Assembly (NCBI GenBank): GCA_019722365.1
Contig: JADFUC010000852.1
Location: 372,001-436,000, forward strand
Origin: Lithospermum erythrorhizon
Lineage: Eukaryota > Streptophyta > Magnoliopsida > Boraginales > Boraginaceae
Reading direction: 5' to 3'
DNA: 64,000 nt
A program made the position numbers and the translations under genes. Below are positions 12,901-25,925 of the stretch, one piece after another. The stretch's first letter is position 1; every line of letters begins with the position of its first letter. Under the pieces are notes generated by a model, which saw only the letters and a list, made by a program, of their open reading frames with translations, was not told the DNA's origin and did no database searches.

Positions 12901-15900
12901 CTGTCCGACTCCCCCTGGGTGAATCTTTGATTAATGGGAGTAGCCTCATTCGTGATGCCTTCAGACTTACACTCCTGGGCCTTGTGGAAACAATTTGTAA
13001 TCACCAAAAAAAGAAAGAGAAAAAAAAGATTTAAGTGAACAGAGGCTGAATGTTCTGTCTTTTGGAAGTTTTTATCCTTAATCAACAACTAATACTAAAA
13101 GTTCTTGGCTGAAATCAATATATTTGTGTTTAATCTCATATGTGGAGTTTCTTCTTCAATGTGTAGCACTTTGGTTTGTATGTTATAATGAGATGAACAT
13201 GAATCCATTGTTTAGTTGCGGCATATTGGATTTGCCTAATTAGGTTTTGTTTGTGTAGGAAAATGATCTCCCAGGACCAGCAGTTGCTAATTTGTTTTCA
13301 TCTGCAAAAAGGAGTGCTGCTCAGTATGGTGCTGTTGCACACTGCTTGCAGGGCTTGCCATCTGAAGCACATCTACGGGTATGCAGGACTTTAACCATGT
13401 ATTGATGATAACTACGGCTCTGTTACATACTAACACTTGCCATACATGTTGTAGGCTACTGCTGCTGAAGTTCAAAGCCTTCTGGTTTCTGGTAGAAAGC
13501 AAGAGGCTCTGCATTGTGCACAAGAGGGTCAACTATGGGGACCTGCACTTGTCCTTGCTGCTCAACTTGGCAATCAGGTATATTGTCATGATACATCTTT
13601 GCTTTGAGGACGTTTCAAATTAATAGATTTGTTTAATATCATGTTCAATTTCTGAAACTATACACTATTACATATGATTGTAGTTTTATGTTGATACTGT
13701 AAAACAACTGGCACTTCGACAACTAGTAGCAGGGTCACCGCTACGCACGTTATGCCTGCTAATTGCTGGTCAACCAGCCGATGTGTTTTCAATGGAGATG
13801 GCTGCAAGTGGTAGCATGCCTGGTGTTGTCAACTCTCCTCAACAGTCCATGCAGGTATTACTTGTTAGTATATCATCGTGTTATTTTAGTTTCCTTGTAA
13901 TTTGATTGTGTGTGGGATAACTTAACTCTATATTTAAGATTGTTGTTCTTGAGATTCATGAAAAAAATCCAATGTAGGAAGCTTTTTACTTGTAATGATT
14001 TTTTTATACTGCGCACTTGCTCTTTTATTCGACTTTCTAATAATTGGTCCTGAATTAAGTGATCAACCAATTAGTTATATGATAAACATCATGGTGGCCG
14101 TTGACACCCGTTGACCTCAAATTATTTGTCTCCACTCTTCTGATTATTTATCTTTTTACTGTTGCAGTTGGGTGCCAATGGCATGCTGGATGACTGGGAA
14201 GAGAATCTGGCAGTAATTGCTTCCAATCGAACCAAAGATGACGAACTTGTGCTCATTCATCTCGGAGATTGTTTGTGGAGGGAGAGAGCTGATGTAAGCC
14301 ATGCCTTTTATTGTCTGCCTGCCCTACTCTTGAACTATATTCATTAGTTCTGAATTTTCTTTTATTGTGCCCGTGGCAGATTTATGCTGCCCATATCTGT
14401 TACTTAGTTGCAGATACGAATTTTGAGCAATACTCGGATAGTGCTAGACTGTGTCTTGTCGGTGCTGATCACCTTAAATTCCCCCGTACTTACGCGAGCC
14501 CTGAGGCTATTCAGGTATGTTTAGTTGTCATTGGTTATTTGTAAGATTTTAATTATCTTGTAATCTTTAGTTTTTTATGTTTAGCTGAAAACATGAGGTT
14601 TCTTATGTTAAGCTATTTACACGGTCTACCTAGTTTTCTCTTTATTAAGATGTCTTACATTGAATTTACTTATTTCTTTTCTGTTTGGATAGAGAACAGA
14701 AATATATGAGTACTCGCAAGTTCTTGGAAACTCCCAGTTTGTCCTCATTCCATTTCAGCCATATAAACTTGTTTACGCTCAAATGTTGGCTGAGGTTGGA
14801 AGAGTATCTGATGCTTTAAAGTAAGATATCAAATATTCTATTTCTACCTCCGAGTTATGATTCCCCCTTTAGCATGGTTATATTTTTCTTCAGGTACTGT
14901 CAAGCTGTACAGAAATCACTTAAAACTGGACGATCCGCGGAGGTAGAAACACTGCGCCTCTTAGCATCTTCTCTAGAGGAGAGAATAAAAACTCACCAAC
15001 AGGTAACTTCCCCTCTTAATTTATGTCCTGCATTTTATGGATTTGCATAAACTTGAAGTTCACTATGTGCAGGGTGGATTTTCAACAAACTTGGCCCCTG
15101 CAAAGGTTTTTGGTAAATTGTTCAATCTTATTGATAGTACTGCACAGCGTGTAATTAGCGGTGGTCTTCCTCCACCCGTGCCTGGTGGTAGTCCTAAAGG
15201 GTATGAACATCCAACCCAGCCAACACCTCCAAGAGTGTCAACCAGTCAATCAACAATGGCGATGTCATCATTAATGCCTTCCGCATCTGTGGAGCCTATA
15301 AGCGAGTGGACAGGTGATGATAGCAGAAAGTCAATGCATAATAGAAGTGCATCAGAGCCAGACTTTGGGAGAAGTCCTAGACAGGTTATTATTTTATTTT
15401 GCCATTGACATGTTTGTAGTGTTAATTTAGTGCACACAATATGAATGGGCTATCATCTCTCGGTGCAGGGCCAAGTTGACTCAGCAAAGGATGCAAACTC
15501 AATGAGTAATCAAGGGAAAGCAGCATCACGCTTTGGTCGATTTGGATCTCAGTTGTTTCAGAAGACTGTAGGTTTAGTTCTAAAGCCACGTCAAGATCGC
15601 CAGGTGAGGAGTCTAAGCTATCTAATAATTTTTTATAAATGTTTTACCCCTCAATCCAGCCATTAAAAAACGAAAGAGTGATCACTGCCTCAGCCCTATA
15701 CCATTTGAAATAACCTTCTAAGTTTGTTAAACTGAATGCAGGCAAAATTAGGTGAATCAAATAAATTCTATTATGATGAGAAACTTAAGAGATGGGTAGA
15801 GGAAGGGGCCGACCTTCCTGTACAGGAAGCTGCTCTTCCACCTCCACCACCCACTTCCTCATTCCAGAATGGGCCTGGAACAGCCAATTACAACCTGAAG

Positions 15901-16828
15901 ACTGCAGTGAGGGATGATGGCCATTTGAGCAATGGAAGTCCAGAATATAAGAGTCATACTCCGATTGAGCATAATTCAGGAATGCCACCTCTCCCACCCA
16001 CATCAAACCAATTTTCAGCACGTGGGCGGACTGGTGTCCGGTCAAGGTAAAGGACAAAACTACTTTTCATGATGTTCTCGGTGTTCTCTTTCCATTCAAT
16101 TTTAGTTGATGGATACCAATTTAATGAGTTTCTGAGACTTCTTTCCACTTTCATTCTTCTAAATTTTGATTGATGGCAATTAGATTATCCTCCGGCGAAG
16201 TTAAAAAATTGTTGACTCCTGTTTCTTAAAGATTTTAGTTTTAAAAAAGGTTTTAAATTAATAAACTATTTTAAGTGGATACCCAGCTTGACAATGTAAA
16301 GGATAATTTTCTGAATGTTTTGACAGGTATGTTGACACATTCAACCAGGGAGGTGGGAACTCAACCAATTTGTTTTCGTCCCCTTCTGTCCCATCTGTCA
16401 GACCTGCTGCTGGCACAAATCCAAAATTCTTTGTTCCTGCTCCAGTGTCCTCCACTGAGACCATACCTGATAAGGTAGAAGGGTTTTCAGCTAGTGATGA
16501 AAATCCTTCTGTTTCAACTATTAATGAATCAACCCATCCTCCTGCGACCATATCTTCTGTACCGATGCAGAGATATCCAAGTGTGGATAACATCTCTTCC
16601 AAGAGGCCAACAAATGGAGATGCTCCATATTCTGCTCATTCACGCCGGACAGCATCATGGAGCGGAAGCTTAAATGATTCTCAACGTCCTGCAATGAGAT
16701 CTGAAATGAAGCCTCTAGGGGAGGTACTGGGTATGCCACCCTCATCGTTCATGCCTACTGACTCCACTTTAATGCATTCATCAAATAGTGGAAGTTTTGG
16801 AGATGAGCTTCATGAAGTGGAACTGTGA
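9916..16828 (+). CDS. SEC16: COPII coat assembly scaffold SEC16
   Basis: SEC16 scaffolds COPII vesicle budding at endoplasmic reticulum exit sites. Thirteen coding exons are 9916-12006, 12089-12409, 13259-13378, 13455-13577, 13684-13854, 14168-14293, 14380-14514, 14693-14820, 14894-15002, 15073-15384, 15469-15603, 15742-16046 and 16327-16828. All are GT-AG and in phase, giving 1,525 residues, the size expected for plant SEC16. The N-terminus is MASNPPFQMEDQTDEDFFDK, an acidic start typical of the family. Exon 1 holds two Trp-rich motifs, YPGWKIDPATRQWYQVD (about residue 305) and YPGWYYDTNTQEW (about residue 427). The central conserved domain starts near residue 665 (HALVTFGFGGKLIMMKD). The helical Sec13-binding ACE1-like region spans about 800-1108 (AGQPADVFSME, IPFQPYKLVYAQMLAEVGR). 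The C-terminus is Pro/Ser-rich with RFGRFGSQLFQKTVG and KFYYDEKLKRWVEEGAD. Exon 1 carries an in-frame 28-residue tandem repeat. Confidence 0.95.
10267..10490 (+). repeat. 84-bp in-frame minisatellite in SEC16 exon 1
   Basis: The word CCTTTTGGGTTGG recurs at 10267, 10351 and 10435, an exact 84-bp period with about 2.7 copies. Because 84 is a multiple of three, it encodes a 28-residue repeat with core PFGLGS, VESN, GNNSS and EGSNGLL. It covers roughly residues 118-192 in the acidic, disordered N-terminal part of SEC16. Confidence 0.9.
12410..13258 (+). other. Long intron 2 of SEC16
   Basis: This 849-nt intron is bounded by GTGATT and GTGTAG. It has no coding potential in frame with the gene and no clear transposon ends. 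Confidence 0.7.
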
Positions 16829-18089
16829 TTGAGCACTATGTAAATATGGGGTCTTGCTCATCCTATGTTCTCATATTGTATTTTTTTGGTAGGGCAGAAA
16901 ATTCTTTAGCAGAGCCGGAAAATATTTTGCATTCAAGCCTCCTGCAAAGGATTTCTATAGATTCAATATGATTCAAAGTTTTGTTTTTTGATATAGTATC
17001 GTAATGACATAATAAGAAATGTTTTGGAGACATTATAGAAACATTTAAGAAATGATGTAAAATTTTGGAAATTCAATACAAGTTTATATACACTAAAAAT
17101 ATTTGTATAAATATAGATATTATAATAAATTATCAAATGTTCAACCTCATTAACTAAATTAAATTAAAAGAAAACATTTTGAAATCAAGGTTATGTAAAT
17201 TTAAAATGCTCGAAATAAACTTTGGATGAAATTTTGGACTTCTAAATAAAATATTACTCTTTCCGTCTTTATTTACTTCTCGATCATATACTAAAATATT
17301 TCATTAAGAGTATTAATTTTACTATTTTCGCTTATATGAAATTATAAATCAAATTAAGTAAGGTGTTAATAGAGACAAACCAATGATGATTAAAAAGGTT
17401 CTTAAAGTTCAATGAAAATAATATCAGATCAAAAAGAACGATCAAATAAACGCACGCATTAAATTTCCTACGATCAACTAAATAAGACGGCTGCAAGTAG
17501 TGAAAGACCTTCGTGCTGCACATCTCAAAAATTGATATATAAGTTAATTGTTTTTCATAATCTAATTTTGTAGTTTCCTTCAACAAACATGTTCCAACTA
17601 CAAAATAATAAAAGCTCTGATTAACAAATTGCATCTTTAATCCATTTGTTGAAAATGAGCTTAAATAACATCATTACTAACTGTTCTAAAAACATCTCTT
17701 TCTAAAAAAGTTTAACGACAATTATTTAATTATTGATCATTCATACATATCTCTATTTTCTTTATAATTTATAACCAAAAAAAGATGTCTAATACTGCAC
17801 GCAGCTTCCTATTTAACAAAATAAAAATTAAGAATTCACAAATTTATACCTCACATAAACATTAGAGTAGGCATGGAAAGCTATTGTCTATTTATAACTT
17901 TTTTAACTAAAAAATTTATAATAAGTTTAAATTTTCAGCAATAATTACAATAGACAACTTAAGGTAAATATCATATACAAGCTAATATTCAATAATATTG
18001 TTAAGAGAATTATATTTGTTATGTTAAAAGATAAATCATGATTGACATCTATATGACTTGTAAACATAAACTCAAAATTGAAAAAATAG
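16829..18089. other. SEC16 3' UTR and AT-rich intergenic DNA
   Basis: This is noncoding DNA after the SEC16 stop. A CTCTTTCCGTC word near 17257 resembles one end of a Stowaway-type MITE, but I could not find its partner. I see nothing else definable. Confidence 0.4.
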
Positions 18090-18800
18090 TTTCGGATATA
18101 AGAAATCTTGGCTTGAGGGAGATAATTTTGATACCAAATGAGTCGGTTTGCGAATCATTCACGATTTTGTCTCCCAACCACCAACATATAAATCTCTAAT
18201 TATTTCGACCAATCAACTTAGAAACGTTCAAATCTCAAGCAAATTGTCAAAAGATTGGCTTCAACAGAGATACTTTTCATAGTAAATGAGTCGGTTTACG
18301 AGTTGTACCAATTCGACAAAAGAGTTAGTTCACGATTTTTGTCTTCCAACCTCTAAAAGTTAAATTGTTACTTTTTACAACCAATCATCTTACACATATT
18401 CAAACATTAAATTGTCAAAGAATTGGCTCGAACGGGGATCATTTTCATAGTAAATGAGTCGGTTTACGAATTGTGCCAATTTGATAGAGGATTAGATCAC
18501 GATTTTTATCTCCTGACCTCCAAACAGAAAATTGAGACTTTTTTCAACCGATCATTTTAGACATGTTCAAACACCAAATCGTAAATAAATTGGACCTGAT
18601 GGAGATCATTTTCATAGGAGACAAGACGTGTTTTGGTGATGCGACAGACGTGTGTGTTCATGATTTTTGTTTCCCAATCTCCAAAAATTAAATTGATACT
18701 TTTCAACGAATCAATTTAGACATTTTCAAACATTTAATGGTAACAAATTGATTTGAATGGAAATCATATTCATAATGAATGAGAGTGGTTTACAAATAGA
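18090..18800. repeat. Diverged ~150-168-bp tandem repeat, about 4.5 copies
   Basis: The word AAATGAGTCGGTTT recurs at 18136, 18284 and 18452. The linked words TTCATAG/TTCATAA recur at 18444, 18611 and 18769. Each unit also contains CACGATTTTTGT, AACCAATCA and a TTCAAACATTAAAT-type segment in the same order. Period drift (148, 168, 167, 158) and substitutions show an old array. A further fragment with the same words (TCAACAAATCAACTTACATA) sits near 20020-20110, after the LTR-like block. Confidence 0.8.
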
Positions 18801-18803
18801 GTG

Positions 18804-19760
18804 TGTAGACAGTGAATTTTTTTTTTTTAAATAATTAAAATGATTAAGATGACTTAATCAAATTAATTAAAATCGAGCCACTAAAAGATGACACGTGGCT
18901 AAGGTTCTCAATCGAGCTCTAAATTTAATGTTAAACTCTCGTACGAACGAGGGTTTCCGGGAAAATAACCCCAAATTAAATGTTTATTAAATTTATGGCC
19001 TGGCGCTAAAGAATCCCCAATTTTGATTTGACAAATCTACTCTGTGGCCAAAGCTGGTGCCTCCGAAGTTTTGGTATTGGCCTCGAAATGAGACTCCTAC
19101 ATGATCAAAAAATAAAGCGCTCTAAAACTGCACAATATAAAACGCTAAGCTGACCTAAAGATCCTAAATATTCTTTTCCATGAAAAATATTCCCATATTA
19201 ATTCTGAAGGAGAATTAATTCTAATATCCGATGTCAGACAAGGCTCTTCAAAATTCAACTAAGCAAGATCATGATCCACCGAATTAAACTAACCAATCGA
19301 AGTCGAAGATTCAAAGTTCCTGAAAGTTCTATATAAACCCCTATATTTTTGGAAAAAGACAACAATTCACATCATAAAACACACAAAAACATCCGAGAAA
19401 AATATGTATTTACTTTTACCTCCGAAATTCTCTCGAAGCTAAATCTTTAAACCACCAAATAGTAAACACCATTTTGGTGGTCGGAAGACACATCCTGATG
19501 CCCTAAAAGAGGCGCTTACAGGAAATTATCGCACAAACGCAGTGAATTTCTTCAAGAAGCAAAATCACGGTAATCCGACACAAATTTCTTTAAAAACGCC
19601 CGAATATTCGCACAAGATAAAAGCACTGACATTCATAAATCTTGCATGAACACCGGAAAATCTCTCTGTGTTTGATTCATCAAGCTCCATATATGTGAAA
19701 TATTAATCGAATATCTGCCTCATACCCTGATTGCATGTAAACACGTTGTTGGGCGTGTGA
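18804..19760 (+). mobile_element. LTR-retrotransposon LTR fragment or solo LTR
   Basis: The segment starts TGTAGACAGTG, a start typical of plant Ty3/gypsy LTRs, and interrupts the 165-bp tandem array. A TATA box (TATATAAACCCC, about 19333) sits about 530 bp in, as expected at a U3/R boundary. Its first 250 bp match the inverse complement of about 54745-55000 in this window: both have ATCGAGCCACTAAAA, CACGTGG and AAATGTTTATTAAATTT-like words in the same order. No gag/pol coding sequence is adjacent. The right end is uncertain and no target-site duplication was identified. Confidence 0.5.
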
Positions 19761-20109
19761 GATCACTTCTTTTGAGGGCATTTTAGTCATTTCATGCCTA
19801 AGTTTTTTTAAAAAGCAAAAGGCAGGAGGATCACTTTATTAAGCCAGCTTACGATCCCACGATCACTTATGCTTTCAAAAATATTCCATGATCACTTATG
19901 TTTCAAATGATCTCGCTTGATACTTTTGCCTAATTTCCTATTAAGCTCCGTTAATCGGATCACGCTAACATTACGTGACATTTTCCTGGTGGGCATTTAT
20001 CAACCAAATATTAAATTGCCAGTTTTATCAACAAATCAACTTACATATATCCAAACATTAAATCGTAAGAAAATTGGCACGTAGATTTCTTTGTTTTTAT
20101 CAACCAATA

Positions 20110-21170
20110 AACTCGAGCATTTTAGAGGAATCAAAATTTAAAGAATCGTTTTAAATTTCAAATATGAACCTTCAATTGATTTTACTTTCTTTGATGATGA
20201 AACGACATGTATAGTCCTGTCGTGTATAGTGATTTATGTAATGATGTTTCTTCCAAGTTTAATACTCCGTACTATGTATCATTTTTCACCCAACCAACAC
20301 ACGTAACCTAGGACTTTTATTACGTAGCACGCTCCCTGCCCAAGGAGGTAGATAACAATCATTATCAAATTAGTACATTATTTTAAATTTGTAATAATCA
20401 GAGGTATTTAATTAAAATCAATTCAATTATTTGTTACTTGAAAGTTAAAAATATATGTGATCTGACAAAAGAAGTTTTCTATTCCAACTTCCCCAGCTCA
20501 ACTGTCATTCTTGCAAGCTAACGACCCTTTTAGGAATGGGGGCCATCACTCCTTCTCATGCTAGCTATACTTCAACTTCTTCCTATATTGTAGCACAATA
20601 AATTAACCAACCACGTGGTCGGACCATTTCTTGGTTTAAATTTCACCATATGTGTCAACACATTTGAGTAATTGGTAAAATATCCGGCCAATGTTTTTAT
20701 CAAGCTTACAAATCTGGCTCTCTAAAAAATTTAAAAGTCAATTCTAAATTCCTAATAGCCATGAAGGCTGCTGGCCCCTTTATTGGCCTGTGTCGCATCG
20801 GGCAATTATAAATTATATTCTCGTGCGTGTGTATAGTGTTATACACACACATAATGTGTCAGGGACGCCGAAACGACTATAAAAAATCGTTTCTTGCTTT
20901 TTTCATGATTAAAAACTAATAAATTTTATAATTCTAAATTAATATTCAAAACTTTGATTTGAATCAAAATAAGCAAGTTAATAATAAAAATATTAAAAAT
21001 ACTACATATTGATATATTTTTTCCAAACAAATTAAATACACATTAAATATTATTTGAGTTTAAAATTAAAAAAATCAACTATTAAAATTCAAAATATATC
21101 ATTTTTTAGAGATTTAGGTAGTATTAAACATGCATAATGCCAAATACGGCATGCATTATCCTTATTCATC
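20110..21170. other. AT-rich intergenic DNA
   Basis: I see no gene. A short inverted repeat (GTGTGTATAGTG / TACACACAC, about 20825-20855) may be a MITE end. Confidence 0.35.
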
Positions 21171-21704
21171 AATCGAAAATGAACTTTCACTGAAACCGGC
21201 CCGCCAACATCACTTGTCGCTTAATTTCCATCCCGATGCCAAACTCCGACGCCAAAAAGCCCGATTTAAAGTGCGGGCTTACCGACTCAATACCGACGCC
21301 AACACTTAAATTAATTTATTATTGATTTAAATATAACCGATGCTATACCGACGCCAACGTTTCTTTAATTTATTTTTATTTAATTATGACCGATGCCAAC
21401 CCGACGCCATATGATAATCTAATTTATTTTTGATTTAATGTTGCCCGACGCCGACCTGACGCCAACATATAATATAATTTATTTTGATTTAATTTTACCC
21501 GATGCCAAACCGACGCCATATTTTATTTAATTTCTTTTTGGACCTGTCGCTATACCCGACGCTATCCCGAGGCAAGTTCTGCATTTTTATTTAAATACCG
21601 ACGCCAACCCGACGCTTAATGTCATAGCTCCGTAATATATGGATGCGATTCATATATTCCCAATCCATACAATCATAATATTTCCAGTTCATACAATCTC
21701 AATC

Positions 21705-21895
21705 ACAACAAAAATATCCAAAAAAACATATTACAAATATCCAAAAACACAAAAACACAAAGAAACACAAATAACACAAACTTTGTTACACAAATAACAC
21801 AAACAAACACAATAACACAAACAAACACAAAAACACAAAGAAACACAAATAACACAAACAAACACAAATAACACAAACAAACACAAAGAAACATA
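21705..21895. repeat. AACACAAA-type low-complexity minisatellite
   Basis: Short words ACACAAA, AATAACACAAACAA and GAAACACAAA are repeated head to tail with variation. The tract is noncoding; open frames across it are artefacts of composition. Confidence 0.85.
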
Positions 21896-23459
21896 TAAAA
21901 TATCATTATCATTATCAACATTTGTTATTAACAAAATAACACAGAGAAATAAGGATAGTAATTACCTCCAATGAAGAAATTTCTCCATAAATTACCCAAT
22001 CTTCTACAAAAAACATAATATAAAATATTAGAAACTAATTAATTTAAAATTGAAGAACAAGCATTTAAGTCACCTGGTACAAAACGAAATTAAACAAAGT
22101 TAGTAATAATACAAAACGAGTATGGAACAAATTACCTCTTTGAAGTCACCTAGAAAGTAAAATAAACAAAGCTGTAAAATAATCAAAGTTAGTTATTAAA
22201 TTGAAACGATTTAGAAACAATTGGAATGTAATTAAAAATAGAGAGAGCATTTAAAATAAACCTAGTAAAAGAGAAACGAAATGAATTGGATATGTATGTG
22301 ATATTTAAAGACCTCGGTTCTCGAATTTCTATCTGCCCGACGCTAACCCGATGCCACTGACGCCAACTTTTATACTAATTTGAATTTTCCTCAGAAACAC
22401 TTCGAATGAATTAGAAACTTTCTAACCGACGCCAACTCGACGCTTAATTAAATTTATAATTCAAATAATAATAATTTTAATTTTAATTAAAAAATGATTT
22501 ATCCCGACGCCAACCCGACTCAATGTTATTGTTCATAAGCAATTAGACCTGCCAACCCGATGCCCACGTCCACATATATGTAGATCGTAACCCGACGCTT
22601 CCACGTCCACATATATGTAGAGATCGTGTCGTATATTACATTATAATTTCGCATATTTGACTACGTGAAGATGATTGGCCACAAATATAAATTAGTTTCT
22701 ATTTTGTTCTATCATGTGAAATGGAAATGAAATCAAGAAGATTACAGGCCAGACACACAACATTCGATAGTACGTCAAATACGTCCGACGTGGTGCTGGA
22801 TAAATTATATATCTTAGATTTAATGTGTTTATACTTAATTTGTTAAATAACACAATGTTCACTAACACAAACGATATATAGTTTTGAGTAAGACAAAGTA
22901 AATCGTGACTATATCAATCATTACATATCATTATTCAATTTCAATATATGTAATGGATGTAATAAGCCTCAAATAGCTTAATAGCAAGAAAAATCACAAT
23001 TTTTGAAAATTCCCGACGCTAACCCGACGCACACCCGTCTCCATTTCTGGAAAATTTCATGAAACCCGACGCCAACCCGACTCAGCATTTGGTAATTAGA
23101 TGGATCCCGACGCTAACCCGACGCTTATCCTGCAAATTATATGAACCCGACTGAGCAGATCAAGGCCGTATGAAGCACCCGACGCAATACCGACGCAAAT
23201 ATATGCAGTCTGCAGAAAAAACCAGTTGTTTCTACACCCAACCCAACCTGCAAATGCACCCAATTCGACAGCACAATTAAACATCAACAGATATATCAAC
23301 AAACACGTCACAAACACAAAAATATTTGCATAATCAACTTCAATAAACCAATAAAATACTATAATCAACGTAACAATAAACCAATAAATGTATGTAAATA
23401 ATAAACTAACAAAAAAGTAACAATGTATCAATAAACGTATCGACAATACAAACTAGCCA

Positions 23460-25330
23460 AGCCTAGCATTACCGAAAGTGAGCCGGGGTCCCGGTGGGGG
23501 TCCTGGGCTCAAGGAGCAGATGGGGCCAGCTGCATGCCCCGCATTCGCCCATCTGGGCCAACAATCCAATCACAAGAATCGCCTGCATTTAATTACTCCC
23601 TCGCCCAGCTGTGGTGCTTGCAACTCCGAATCGGAGGTGAAGCCGACTCATTATTGGGACATCTCGCATCTAAAGCATCGACTCAAACACATCCGTGTTC
23701 ACAAGAGCCACTGGTCAAGTCACATGCGTGTCTCCGACTGCGGGCAAGGCGGTGGGCGTGCCGCATTTAAATAGTAGCTAACGCCGCTAGCCGTCCGAGG
23801 TAAATGATCCTAAGAACTCTCTCACAAGCCTGCCTCACCGACGGGAGACTCTCCCACGCCGCCAAGTCGAACGTCGCAGGATCCCATATGGGAAAGAAGT
23901 CTGCAAGCGAGAGAAAGATAAATTTCGCTTTATTCTCCTCACAGTTAAGACGATTATTGTTAATAAATAAAATATAAACAAATTTAAATTTTAAAACGGT
24001 AAAAATAAACCAACTTTACCACCGCTTGACCCTCTTTCGATCACCTGAGTTTCTTCTGAGTTTCATTGTCCTTCGAATTAAGTTGGTTTCATGTATATTT
24101 CAACGGCGAATGATCTTTCCTCCTCAGCCTTCTTCTTCTCGGGGTTAAAAATAAAAAATAAAACATATTTACAATTTCAAATAAACAACAACAAATATTA
24201 AATATAAAAGTTAATTACCTTCTCGCATCCTAGAAAGTGCATCCCCTTACTCCCCCATATGACGAGAGGACATCCGACTCCTCTCGGTCGACCTCCCGCC
24301 TCCGGCGATTTTGCCTGCCTGGCCAATATCTCGTCTCGTCCGAGTCATCCAACGCCGCAGTACCTCTCTCCACTCGCAGAGACGGCACCAATCCCCGATT
24401 CTCCATCAACCGAGCAGGTCCCCTGTCCGTGCCGCTGACGCAGCCGCCGCCTGCCATCGACATCTCTCCACTTCTTCTTGTTTTCAAGATGGAATATCGC
24501 CTCAAATTCTACCGCTTCCGCTAATTCTCAAACTTGTACCTCCCCTGATAAAAAAAAATATATAAAAGATTAGTACAAATTTAATTAACATACTTACAAA
24601 TTCATTTCATTCTAAACAAATTGAATCATATTTCTTACTAAGAATGACTCTTTATTTGCTTCAATATCTTCATGATGTTCTTTATAGTTCGGCCGTAACC
24701 GAACATCAAGATAACGATCCGTGAGCTCCAAAATTCAGTACTTTCTTTCCACACAATCTCGACAATAAAAAATAGATAACACATGAATAAAACATAAATA
24801 AATTTGACATTCAACTAAAAATATATTAACTAACTAACCTCGCTGTTGATCATCTAGCGCATAACTTGCCCTTCTCGAGGCTCCAACTAGCGAAGTCCCC
24901 TACATAATGGTGAAACATCGCCCCTCATCATCAGTCTCGCACCTACCGTCGATCATCAACTCCAAGGAGGTCATCATCATCGCCATCATCATCATCATCC
25001 TCCTCAAAGACGACAACGAATGGGGCCGTGACGGCGGACATAATCCCCACTAGCATACTTCCACTCATGCCCTATGCGACCGCCGATACGCTGAATTCAC
25101 TACTAACCCGCCTATAGCGAAGACGTTGGTATGGGAGCGTGATTGCCTTATATGACGGAAGGAGTCATCGATGGATTTCAACCGCGACGCCTACCCGATT
25201 CCTCCTCCTCCCTAGATCGTGTGGACGCTGTTCCTCTATACCATACCTTTACCCTATCATCCTACTCCCTATGATCACTACCCCTATCCTTATGGGGTCT
25301 ACCACCACGAGGCATCTCGCACAACTGTAA
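23460..25330 (-). pseudogene. GC-rich decayed coding-like patches inside the CCCGACGC block
   Basis: These patches are far richer in G+C than the flanks. The longest open stretch is 24505-24230 on the minus strand, with basic residues such as RRRREVDREESD. No catalytic motif, complete ORF or family could be recognised. By position they may be remnants of a transposase or a captured gene, which is inference only. Confidence 0.3.
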
Positions 25331-25925
25331 TAATTTTAAACTACTAACAATTCTTACAATTAACTAACAATCACAACTAATAACAACTAATCACAACTAA
25401 TCACAACTAATCACAACTAATTAAAATTTAAACTAACAATTTAATCTAATTAATAACTAATTAAACTAATAACAACTAATTAAACTAACAATCCAACTAA
25501 TTAAACTAACAATTCACTAAACTAATTAGCCTAATTAAACTAACAATCAATATTGTCAACTAATTAGTTTAAACTAATTAAACTAATCCAACTAATTAAA
25601 CTAATAAAACTAATAACTAATTAAACTAATAACAATTAAACTAATAACAATTAAACTAATTAAACTAATCCAACTAATTAAACTAATAATAACAATCCAA
25701 CTAATTAAACTAACAACTAATTAGTTTAAATAACAACTAATTAGTTTAAAACTAATTAAACTAACAATTAAACTAATTAAACTAACAATTTAATCTAATT
25801 AAACTAACAATCCATTCAATAACTAACAATTAAACTAATTAAAATTTAAACTAACAATTAAACTAACAATTAAACTAATTAAAATTTAAACTAATCACAA
25901 CTAATAATTTAAACTAATTAAACAA
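25330..25925. repeat. AACTAATTAAACT-type minisatellite
   Basis: About 600 bp is made almost entirely of permutations of AACTAATTAAAC, AACTAATCACAAC and AACTAACAAT. Near 25376-25425 the 9-bp unit TCACAACTAA repeats almost perfectly. The tract is noncoding. Confidence 0.85.

Noticed and set aside
21703..21934. Minus-strand ORFs rich in Cys, Val and Phe
   Set aside because: They are translations of the AACACAAA minisatellite and have no gene-like features.
24230..24565. ORFs on both strands in the GC-rich patch
   Set aside because: GC-rich DNA gives few stops by chance. No catalytic residues or family match were seen, so they are not listed as genes.
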